A stretch of DNA of 64,000 nucleotides, taken from assembly GCF_008831285.2 (NCBI RefSeq), contig NC_045139.1, positions 2,550,704-2,614,703 of the forward strand. Direction: 5' to 3'. Origin of the DNA: Nymphaea colorata (taxonomy: Eukaryota; Streptophyta; Magnoliopsida; Nymphaeales; Nymphaeaceae). A model generated the notes under the pieces. The model made no database searches. It had not been told where the DNA came from and was given only the letters and a program-made list of their open reading frames with translations. Of this stretch, positions 11,932 to 23,118 are shown one piece after another. Within the stretch, counting starts at the first letter, position 1. Each line of letters starts with the position of its first letter. The position numbers and the translations under genes are program-made.

Positions 11932-14900
11932 ATGGGTCGAGAGATTGTACAGAGATTCTTGCCACCGGCTGCGATCGCCATCATCACGGCCATGACCTTC
12001 TTTTTCTGGTCCCATCAGTCCAGAAGGGCTAGAGTAAATTCGGAGAGGTCTGATTCGGACGACGGTAAGGATGATGCTTCGCCTCCACCGCCGGTGAGGG
12101 AAGACGGATTCCAGTATGATGTGTTTCTGAGCTTTAGGGGACCAGACACTCGCAAGGGCTTCACAGGCCATCTCTACCAAGCATTGAAAGAGAAGGGCAT
12201 AATCACTTTCATCGACAGTGAGACGCTGGAGAAGGGGCAAAATGTGGAGGAGCTATACGGGTGCATCGAGAGATCGAAAATCTTGGTGCCCATCTTCTCT
12301 AAAGGCTATGCTGATTCAAAGTGGTGTCTGAAGGAGATACACAAGATGGTAAAGTGCAATAGGCTGATCATACCGGTCTTCTTTGATGTGAATCCAAAAG
12401 TTGTCTGTCATCAAATTGGCTCTTTTGAACGTCCATTTAGGAGGTATCGTAAGAGTGAAGGAATAGACAAGGGGGAGGTAAGCAAATGGAGTGATGCTTT
12501 AAGAAGAGCAGGGAGAATCTCGGGGTATAATTTGGCTGATACTGAAGGGTGAGTTGCATAGTTCCTCATTCATTCTCATTAAGCAGCACTAAAATTCATA
12601 TACTAGTGAACTGGCAACTAAGAAGCACCGTCAATAGCCTTAGATGTGCTAATTTCTTTGAATGGCTTAAGATTGGCGATAACAAATAAGGTTAGTGTTC
12701 TCTATGTAAGCATTTTTCTTTCCTTTCGATCATACCCAGTATACATTCTTGCTTTTTTCACGTTCTTGGCAGAAACGAGGCAAAGCTTATCCTGCTCATT
12801 GTGAAGAGGATTCTGACTGAAGTGAGTAAAACCTCTCTATTTGTAGCTAAACATCCAGTAGGACTCAACTCTCGTATTGAAGACGTGGAAAAAATGCTTA
12901 ACGTTAAAGCCCAGGATGTCAGAATGGTCTGGATCCATGGGATGGGTGGCAGGGGCAAGACCACTCTTGCTAAGGCTGTCTATAACAAAATGTCTTCTCA
13001 TTTTGATGCTTGCGGCTTCATTCCTGACATCAGAGAAGTAGCAGAACGATCCTCCAAACTCGTTTCACTCCAAGAACAGCTGCTGTACGATGTTTTCAAA
13101 GAACTAAATGTGAAAGTAAACAGCATCAGTCAGGGAATTGGCATTATCAGTCGGCGACTTCAGATTACCAAGGTTCTGCTAGTTCTTGATGATGTTGATA
13201 ATGAATCACAACTCGATGCATTGGCTGGCAGCTTGAACTGGTTTCGCCCAGGGTCAAGAATCATCATTACTACCAGAAATAAGGGGCTGTTAAGGGAACC
13301 AAGAGCGAAGCAAAGTCATGTGTATGAGGTTAAGGAGCTTGACCCTGACCAATCACTCAAGCTTTTCAGCTGGCATGCATTTGGGACAGAGCAACCAGTT
13401 GAGGATTTTGCCGATCTTTCAAAGGAAGCTACATCTATTGCTGGTGGGCTGCCATTAGCCCTTGCCATCTTCGGGTCGCACTTCTTTGATCTGAAAACAG
13501 TCAAAGAATGGAGGGTTATGTTGGAAAGGTTGAAGGAAGATCAAGATAAAGAAATTCACCAAAGGTTGAGGATAAGTTTTGATGCACTTGATGCAAAAGA
13601 AAGGAAGGTATTTTTGGACATAGCATGCTTTTTCGTTGGGCTGGAAAGAGAGCTTCCAACTCTCATGTGGGAGGATTGCAGGTTCTTTCCAGACATATCA
13701 ATCAAAGTCTTAATGCACAAGTCTCTACTTAGTATAAATTATGATACCGGGAAGTTTGAAATGCATGAGCATATTAGAGATATGGGAAGAAAAATTGTGG
13801 AAGAGGAGAGCCTTTCAAATCCAGGAATGTATGGCAGGAGGTTGTGGAAAGAAGATGAGATACTAGATTTACTGCAAAAAGGAAGAGTAAGAGCACATCA
13901 TTTTCAATAATAACAATGATAATGATAACAATACTATTATTGTTATTAGTTTCATTTTTTTCGATTTCATTTTAATGATGTCCATGACTCTATTAGACTA
14001 CCCTCTGTTGCGAAACAATAAAACTAGTTGTTATTGTTCATCTGCTTTGGTTTGAAAATAGAGCACGTTGTGAGTAACTAGAACACCTAGGGAGCTTGTA
14101 TACTGTAGAACTGTGCTGGAAATATATAAGAAATATTTCTCATTATAAAAGAAACTCATTTTCTTTGGGTCTCAATCACTTTGAAATGCAGAGAGCGACA
14201 AATATTGAAGCCATCCAACTCTTTCGTGGAAATACCAGTTCAATGTCTGTGGACGCAGAGACTTTTGCCTCAATGTCTCAACTTAGAATGCTTCGATTGG
14301 GAAAGGTAACGTTGGAAGGTAAGTATGAACGTTTTCCCAAAAGGCTTAGATGGTTGCAATGGACTCTATGTGACTTGGATTCATTGCCTGGTGCCCTTCC
14401 TCTTGAGAATGTCATTGTTCTTGACTTATCTTGGAGCTCGATAACTCAAGTTTGGAACCGGCAAACATTTGCAGAGATCAAGGTAAAAGAAAAGTCTTCG
14501 GGTATATTGCCTTTTTGACTTCATCAATTTTGTTTATTAGCTACACGGGGTTATGTGGATCAACGTGATCGATATCCTTATATTGTGTGCATCATATCAG
14601 CCACAAAAGAATTTAGACACATAAGATTTTTTTTTTTTTTTTGGGAAGATAAATAGAAAGCCAATGCAAGTTAATGCATCAGTATTAAGATTGATTTCTC
14701 AAAATTTTCAGGAATTTGAGGATGAAAACATCAACACAAATCCCTTACAATGTTGCTAAGGGACACACACATTGCACATGGATATTGAATTTTTGACTTT
14801 CCTTTAGCTCGTGTAGATAGAAAGGTGAAGAAAACTTTACTTCTTTTTATGGGAATTGTTCTGATATTCTGATAAAACAATTTTTCCTTTAGGTCCTTGA

Positions 14901-17573
14901 CAAATTGAGAGTCCTAAAACTCAATGGTTGTTGGAATCTTGCTGTCTGTCCAAATTTTATAAGAATGCCACTTCTAGAGAAACTGGATTTTGAATATTGT
15001 GAGAGGATGAGAGAACTTGATCAATCTATTGGGCATCTCAAGAGCTTGACTCACTTGTCTTTGAGAGACTGTCATTCACTGGTGGAACTGCCTCAAGAAG
15101 TGTGGCAATTGATCTCACTTGAAATGCTTGACCTTACTCGTTGCTACCAAATTACAGCTCTGCCATCACTGTTTGGGGATTTAAAGCCATTGAAGCAGCT
15201 TTTGCTTGTCAAATTGAAGGTCCTCAATCTTCGTCATTGTCGGAACCTCACCATGTGTCCAGATTTTACAAGCATGCCACATATAGAGAAATTAGATTTT
15301 GGATATTGTCAAAAGATAACTGGACTTCATCCATCTATTGGGCTTCTCAAGAGCTTGACTCACTTGTCTTTGGGCTGGTGTGAATCACTAAAGGAACTGC
15401 CTGAAGAAGTTTGTCAATTGACCTCACTCCAAAAGCTTGACCTTAGTTGTTGCTCTCAAATTTCAACTCTGCCTATATCCATGAGAGACTTGAAGCAACT
15501 AAACTTGTTGTTTCTTGTGGGGTGTTCCTCGTTGGAAGAAGTACCTGAATGCATTTGTTCATTGCTCAATCTTCAAGTACTAAATTTTCGAGAGTGTCGT
15601 TCTCTTGCATCTTTACCCAACTCGATTGGCAACTTAAAGAGCTTGGAGATACTTGATTTGAGTTGCACAGCCATTGAAGAATTACCAGACTCCATTGCAT
15701 TGCTTGAGATGCTTGAGGTCCTATCAGTTGCTCATTGCAAAAGACTCAAATTCTTGCCAGCTTCTGCTCCTGTTGAGCCTTCAAAGAGACAAGACTACTC
15801 TCTCCCTCTGCTCCCGCCTTCCCTCACCGAACTCCATGCAGAAGGTTGTTATACTCTGGAAACAATTGCAGACGTCTCAAATACAAAGGGATTACTGGAA
15901 TTGGACCTAAGGGGCTGTGAAAGGCTTACGGACATTCCTGGCATTGAGAAACTGAATTGGTTAAAGAGCCTGAAGCTTGGAGGATGTAGAAGCCTTTCCA
16001 ATTCACTGAACAAAAACGTGCAGGTAAGTCTCATTTTCATGAATATGTTTTGTATCATGTCCATTAATTAGGTTCCCACCAATTATTAGCAGCACTAACA
16101 ACTTATGAATGTTACCTTCTCAACACTAAAAACCTTATCTACAGTATATTGAAATGAATGGTAATGATAGAGATATAATTTGTTTATCCATAAGATTATG
16201 TCTATTTTTTTTTTCTTTTTTCATACTTTTTACGGTTGCTTAGTTGAGACACCTACGGGGAAGGGCCTTCTTCATAGTTAAGGTTTTCCTTAGTCGTTGA
16301 GGCAGAAACATAAACTAGTCAGACAGTTCAGAAGGTGCAAGGAATTTGTTTCCATGCTTGGAAAAAGAATTTGCAGGTTGGGATGAGACGGTTCAGAAGT
16401 GTCATAACTAGTATGCAGCTGGTTGTAAGTTCAACGAGGAGCAAAACAGCTAGTACTTGTACGAGTGACATTCTTGAAGTATTAAAGGAACCTTGGACAT
16501 AAAGTTTTATGTTTTGACTTTTGAGAGCTTCAGTATAAATATGATGCATATATACCACATCAAGAGTGTATTTAAAAAAAAAAAAAATGGAGACGGTACT
16601 CGCAAGAAGGAATTTGTTATACACTTTATTTTAATTAAGATGAGCTCTGATGACTAAGCCTTATGAGGATAGCATTAACGAAAAATGCTCAAGCAACAAA
16701 ATCATAAGGTTGAGATTTGATTTAGGCTTTTCAACTTGACACACTTTACGTTCTTCTCTTGTTACCTACTTACTATCTCTGGTGGTATACTTTATAATTA
16801 AAACCATTATTTTCTGCTCAATAAATGGATTTTAGCTTTTGACTTACGCGAAATGGTTACACTTAACCAGTTCACTGCTTGTATGGCTGATCTAGTTAAG
16901 AAGCAGAGAAACCATTCTTGAGGTGGGAGACTTGTTGCACTAGTTAAACTTGCCCGTGCTTATGGTCACCTCTGCAATAGCGTACAATTGTACAAAGAGA
17001 TTCCATAGTCAATTAGTGTGATCTCTTTGCTCTGTATTTCAGGAGGCAAATTTTGAACACCTGGCTGATTTCTCCATTTCTGGGAACCTGAGCATTAGCG
17101 AGTCATCAGATGCACGCTCTCTCTACTTCTTTCTTCCCAAGTGGTTGGAGACAGGCAGCTTTTTCTTGAAACTAAATGAAAGTGAGCTTGACAGTGTCCT
17201 TGTTAATATAAACATCACGACAGATGATGCCCGGTTGCTCTTTCAAACTTCAATTCAGGCTAGACTTTGGCGACCTTATGATCACATCAACGAAAATCAG
17301 GTTCCCAAAGTGAAACTTGGAGAGTATGAAGAAATGATGATCGTGGCAGGTGGAGGAGGATTTGTGGGAAATAATGTTCGCAGGAGCTCGATGACGATGC
17401 ATGTGGCCATCAATGGCTGCCTCCTGCTCGACGGTTACCTCAGGAGTACCACCAATTGCACATTTGATGGTATGTATTTTGATGCATGTGATATCTCTTC
17501 AACTGCTGACATCAGGTATCATTATCATGGTCCTGCTGCTGCCCTCTTTCTGATTTCGTTTGGCCATGTGTAG
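11932..17573 (+). CDS. TNL-A, TIR-NBS-LRR immune receptor with N-terminal hydrophobic segment (1227 aa)
   Basis: Exons are 11932-12548, 12773-13886, 14192-14482, 14893-16023 and 17043-17573, all with GT-AG ends and a continuous frame. Residues 9-27 form a hydrophobic stretch (AAIAIITAMTFFFW) followed by basic residues, a likely signal anchor. The TIR domain spans about 61-197 (YDVFLSFRGPDTRKGF), with the putative NADase glutamate in WCLKE at E125. NBS motifs: P-loop GMGGRGKTT (262-270), kinase-2 VLLVLDDVD, RNBS-B GSRIIITTR, GGLPLAL, FLDIACFF, and MHEHIRDMG in place of the usual MHD. The LRR exon is 377 aa with two copies of the C(P)xF..MP module. The post-LRR domain covers 1052-1227 (ITTDDARLLFQTS, MTMHVAINGCLLLDG). 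Role by family: intracellular effector sensing, with NAD-derived signalling through EDS1. The Arg in the P-loop and the Glu in MHD are unusual. Confidence 0.92.
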
Positions 17574-17724
17574 AACGTGGAAGCCCTGAACTCTGCAATC
17601 TAAGCCCGCTAGCTACTCACTTCAGCTCTTGAGTTCTCTTGAGTTGGTTTACATTTCCTTAAGAAGAACCAGAAACAGTTGTTTGCAAAATTCATTAACT
17701 TGTTTTGTACTATTTTTATTAATC

Positions 17725-17730
17725 AATAAA
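17725..17730 (+). terminator. Polyadenylation signal of TNL-A
   Basis: AATAAA, 152 bp after the stop codon of TNL-A, in an AT-rich context typical of plant 3' UTRs. Position fits, but there is no transcript evidence. Confidence 0.5.
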
Positions 17731-20330
17731 AATTGGTGTTCTTCTAAACTTTTCCTGTGTAATTAAGAAAGTGAGCAAGGGTGAGGCAGACACCTCGCTG
17801 ATTGAACACACATCCCATGGACCTATCATTCTCTTCAAAACCAACCTACCAATAGAGCCTAACGTCTAAAGCTGAAAACTGTGATTTCTGAACCGTATAT
17901 CAGAAAACTATGTCAAGACCAAGGCACTTCTTGATTGCTGCAAACAAAGGGGGAGAGCTGGATTGCCCTGTTCTGTGGTGAAGCCCATGGACACAGTGGA
18001 ACAAATTGTTCTACTAGTCTGTCAATCCCATGATTTTTTGTTACATTTTAATGGCAGAGCAGGAATGTTCCGACGTTTTTCTCCTCCTATGGATTTAGGG
18101 CTTGAGGATTTCCTACTTTAAGTGTGTGTGTGTGTGTGTGCCTGTAGTGCTCCAATCCCTATCTATTTGATAATTGAAACTGTAAGAACATTTTTCTGAA
18201 AGATGTTCAAACATCTGAAAGAAAAGCCAACTGCTGCGGAAACCAAACCAAGTTGCCCGGAATCAATTTATGCCGATGAAACATATTTGCAAAGAAGCTT
18301 TCTCTTTTAATATAGCATATGCAAATTAGGTGATATTAAAATTTGTAGTTTGTAAAGCAATATTGGTGCATATTGCGATTTCAAAAAGTATCAAAAACTA
18401 AAAATTTACCACAATAAACCAAGACTATTGTTGGATAATTTAAAATGCATCCACTTTGTTTTCCGGTCTACATGAAGAACGGCAGATTTTGATAAAAAAG
18501 GAGAGCATAAATTCTTGTCGTTTGGGAGATCTTTGGACATAAAATTAACATACTAATGCAGTAATCTTCTAAAAAATGATTGAAAAAAACAACGCATATA
18601 TAAGGTCGTCAACCGAAAGCTCTGAACCAAATTCACCTCTTCAAAAAATAAATAAATAAATAAAAGTATAGTGTAAAGCTAAAACTACGGATTAACGATT
18701 TTATCCTTGACGAGAGCTGCGGAACTTAACATGTTATTTTCTTTAAAAAATATGAGGCCTATATAACAATCAAGAGAAGAGTAGGCAAAAGATCAGAATA
18801 AGATTGGCAGCACCATTTCATTAACATTTCCCTGCATTAGCAAGCCTTAGCCTTAGCCTGACGAAGACATGCAAGTGGGCACTAGAATCAAGCGTTGTCA
18901 TATTTATGGTGGACCCTCGAACACATGGCTTTTCGGGCATGTTATTAGCCTTATTGTTATTAGCCCACGTTTGTGGTAATAGCATAGAATCAAACTCAAT
19001 TATGAACTTACATGCCCAAATCTAACCGATTAATAAATATTTCAAACTTTGGCGAGATCCAGTTTTTACCGAATTCAAATAATTACCATATTCTATTTTT
19101 GAATTGAGACCTTTTCTTTAGACCAGAACTCAGATCTGATTAACATGAGATCTGATGCTTATATATAGATATAGTAACAAAGATGGATCGTTATCGGATC
19201 TCAACCTGAATACTGGACCTGCGTCGAATCAGATTCTTGGTAAATCCGGGAGACCCACCTGGGGCTGAAGGCTAAAGTTCTCATTCAATGCCTCCTCTTC
19301 TTAGGATACAAGTCTTACTTTTAGTGCTTTGGAGGCGGCTCCTGTGACGCTTTAACTTAGATGTTGGATAATAAAGAGTTGATGTTTCCAAAATTCTAAA
19401 CCAAATATCATTGCCTACCCACCCCCGCCTCATCCGTTGCACCAACTCTACTCCCATGGGGAACTGGTTGAATAGATTCAATTATGAACTTAGACACCAC
19501 ATCCTAAACATGATTAATAAATGATTGAAATTTCTTTACCGACTTTAGGTAAAACAGATTAGAAAACGAGACTGATCATAAAGGCGAGGTTAGCCGCAAG
19601 TCCATGTCATAGCTAAAAAAAAAAAAGCAGCTAAAAAAAAAAAAAGCATGGGTTTCACTTTTCCTTCCTCCTTTCTCCTTTGTTCTTACAAAGACTAGCT
19701 TTTTTCTCTCTGGCAGAGGAAGGGTATCCTAGTCATTTACTAATTACTTTACAAAGAACTTCTAATATAAATTAGTGTTTGATGGTCAGAAACATATTTT
19801 TGGGAACAAGTTTTAAAAATATGTTTTTAGAATTGGTTTTCTAAAAATAAAATTCTAAGATTTTCAAAAGTATGTTGCTAAAAAATAGATGGGAATGAAA
19901 AAGTAGCAGCTCAACCTCGGCCCCTTTCTTCCTTCTCCCTCCTTCCCCTCTCCTCTTCCCTCCTTCGTTTTTCCCCTTTCCTCCTCCCTCCTTTCCCTTC
20001 TTCTCGTTCCTTCCCTTCTTCTCCCTTCTTCTTTCTTCTTGGTCCTCCATCTTTCTCTTTTCCTCCTTCCTCCTCCTCCCTCCCCGCCCCTTCTTCCTCC
20101 CCAACGGTAAAAAAAAGAAAACTGAAAATATTATTCCGTCTCTGAGATGGAATAATATTTTTAAAAATATTATTTCTATTTCAGCCCCAAGGATAAAAAA
20201 AATAATTTCATGATTGATGAAACTGAAAAAATTTTAAAAATTTAAATTATTTTTCCTGTGCTACAGTAAAATTCCTACTTATGCAAAGTGATCGGAAGTT
20301 TCCATCACCCTCAACAGAGGGGGTTTCAGG
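17731..20330. other. Intergenic DNA between TNL-A and TNL-B
   Basis: No coding gene seen. There is a (GT)n run at about 18.12-18.14 kb. Two partly similar stretches at 18.98-19.07 and 19.47-19.56 kb share 'tcaattatgaactta' and 'gattaataaat', an old local duplication. The polypyrimidine tract at 19.92-20.10 kb precedes the TNL-B promoter. Confidence 0.5.
19915..20101. repeat. Polypyrimidine (C/T) tract upstream of TNL-B
   Basis: About 185 bp of almost only C and T on the plus strand, about 230 bp upstream of the TNL-B TATA box. The open minus-strand frame through it (Lys/Arg/Gly/Glu only) is composition, not a protein. Confidence 0.9.
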
Positions 20331-20334
20331 CAGA

Positions 20335-20343
20335 TATAAATAG
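20335..20343 (+). promoter_or_regulatory. TATA box of TNL-B
   Basis: TATAAATAG, 207 bp before the ATG at 20550. The following leader (about 20345-20410) is repeated in reverse complement at 55.29-55.40 kb. The TNL-C pseudogene has TATAAATA at a similar distance from its ATG. This conservation supports the call. Confidence 0.65.
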
Positions 20344-20549
20344 ATTTGAAGTTCCACTACCTCTCTCCCATCTGTCTACACCAACGCACATTCAGACAAT
20401 CTCCTTCTCCCTTCTTTGTCTTCACCCACCAGCTGATGAGTGAACGAGCATCACTGTGAGGACAAAACGTTGTGGAGCACTTTCTTAACTCTTCCGTCAC
20501 ACCATTTTTAGGCGTTGAGAGGGAGTGATCAGAAAGAGTTCTTACACGA

Positions 20550-22580
20550 ATGGGTGGAGCCTTTTCACACTTTTGCTGCATCGATCTTTGTCAAGGTCTC
20601 ATGAAAAGGCTAAGGTCTCCACAATATTCCGAGAGGCTTGATTATGAAGGTGATGAAGCAGAGGCTCCTTCAAGATATTCCGAGAGGCTTGATTATGAGG
20701 GTGATGAAGCAGAGGCTTCTTCACCTCCGTCATCACCCCCACCTTCCATGAGAGAAAAGGGCTTCGAGTATGACGTGTTTCTGAGCTTCAGGGGACCAGA
20801 TACTCGAAACGGCTTCACCAGCCATCTCCATGCTGCTTTAGAAGTTAAGGGCATCCTGGCTTTCATCGACAGCCAGAACTTGGAGAAGGGGCAAAAGGTG
20901 GAGGAGCTGTTTGAGTGCATCCAAAAATCCAAAGTCTTTGTGCCCATCTTTTCCAAAGGCTATGCTGATTCTAAGTGGTGTTTAAAAGAAATAACCAAGA
21001 TCGTAGAGTGTAAAAGGCTCATCATACCAGTGTTCTTTGATGTGGAGCCAAAAGATGTCCGCCATCAAACTGGTCCTTTTGCTGATGCATTTAGATCCCA
21101 CCTTGAAAATGTTGACATAGACATGGAAGAGGTGTGCAAATGGAGTGCTGCTTTGACAGAAGCAGGGAAAGTCTCAGGGTACGATTTGGCGTCGACTTGT
21201 GGGTAAGTAGCTTAATTAGTTCCCGTCCTGTTGTTTTCTTTATGTGATTTGCAAATGAAATATTCAACACTTTTTTGATACTGAATGTAAATTGAAGTAA
21301 CCAACACACGTACATACACAAAGTTTTTCCCTATTGAGAGATATGGAGATGTAAGGTTCCCCCAATGTTTCTTTAAAGGGGAAAAAGTGCTTGAGGGGGA
21401 GTGATCAGGCAGAGTTCTCATACCAAGAGGTGGGGCCTTTTCACACTTGTGCTCCATCCATCTTTGGCAGCGTCTCATGAAAAGGCCACGGTGTGATGAA
21501 GCAGAGGCTTCTTCACGGCCTTCATCATCCTCATCACGGGCGAGGGAAGATGGGTTTGAGTGTGAGGGTGATGAAGCAGAGGCTTCTTCACCTCCGTCAT
21601 CATCCCCACCTTCCGTGAGAGAAGAGGAATTCAAGTATGACGTGTTTCTGAGCTTCAGGGACCAGACACTCGCAACGGCTTCACCGGCCACCTCCATGCT
21701 TTTTTAAACTTAAGGGCATCACTGTTTTTATCGACAGTGAGAACTTGGAGAAGGGGCAGATATAACCAAGATTGTGGAGTGTAAAAGGCTCATCACAGCA
21801 GTGTTCTTTGACGTGGAGCCAAGAGATGTTCAACATCAAACTGGCCCTTTTGCGCGTGCATTTAAAAGGCACCATAAAAATAACAAAATAGACAAGGAGG
21901 AGGTGAATAGATGGAGTGCTGCCTTGACAGAAGCAGGGGAAGCCTCAGGTTATACATTAGTACTGACACTCAGAAAGAGGAAATGAGTGTAAGAAGAACA
22001 ATTTACAGTTCAGATAAAAAAATTAGCAAGCCCCCAAGCAGGAAGGCTAATGTACAGCTCTGTGCATCGGAATGAGACTTATGTACATAATCTGATGTGG
22101 AATGTTGCCGTCTGCAATTTTGATCGTTGGGGCCATATTTCTGATGATTGGCAGCACGGAGGAAGATGACAGCACGGAGTTTCTGCATCCACTACATAAT
22201 CTTTTCCATTTCTTGTTGTTAGAAAAAACTCCTATGCGGGCGTTAGAGAAATTAATTTGGAGCAAGAATTGAGAGAGGGCTTGGATCAAAGGAAATCAGA
22301 CGGACTTGGATTTATCATCAAATCAGTCTATTTGAATTTATTTACATACTTGTTACTTTGGTTTTTTCTACTTTGACATTAGTTTTATGAATATGATATA
22401 TTTACAATCTTTGTCCTCAAACTTATGCTTGGCTTCACATCACTTTGTTTCCCATCACTTAAAGGGCTCAGTGCTTGCTTCGCCTTCGCCTCATTGCATT
22501 TAACAACATTATAGATAAATAAGGGCCGTCCAGTTTCTTTATTGGGAGCGCCTAGGTACCATCTGTGATATAAGTTGGTT

Positions 22581-22662
<82 letters not shown>

Positions 22663-23041
22663 TCAACCAGCTCTCAAGAGGGTCATTTACTCTATGGCAA
22701 TTGACCATTGAGACCAAAAAAGATAAAAATATATGAACTAATAAAATTGTTTATCACTATTTTGTTCTTGTTTTCCTCTCAATTGTTATTGTAGTAGATC
22801 TGGTGACTCTCATGAATAAACTGGGTAACTCTCAAAAGCTGGAGTCATAGTTCAATTCTGTCTGCAATGGTTTCTCACAACATGTAGCCTGATGCAATTG
22901 AGAGGCTGGCTGCATGGGCTATGGCTCCTCTCCCCCAATATTTTGAAGAAAAACATTTGCCACTTGTAATTTTGGATATTTAAATTAAGCTATTATAATA
23001 TTTCAAAAAATTAAAATAAATGTACATAACGGGAAGAGTGT

Positions 23042-23118
<77 letters not shown>

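Noticed and set aside
19841-20104. Long open minus-strand frame rich in Lys, Arg, Gly and Glu
   Set aside because: It is the translation of a polypyrimidine tract; no real protein composition or start context.
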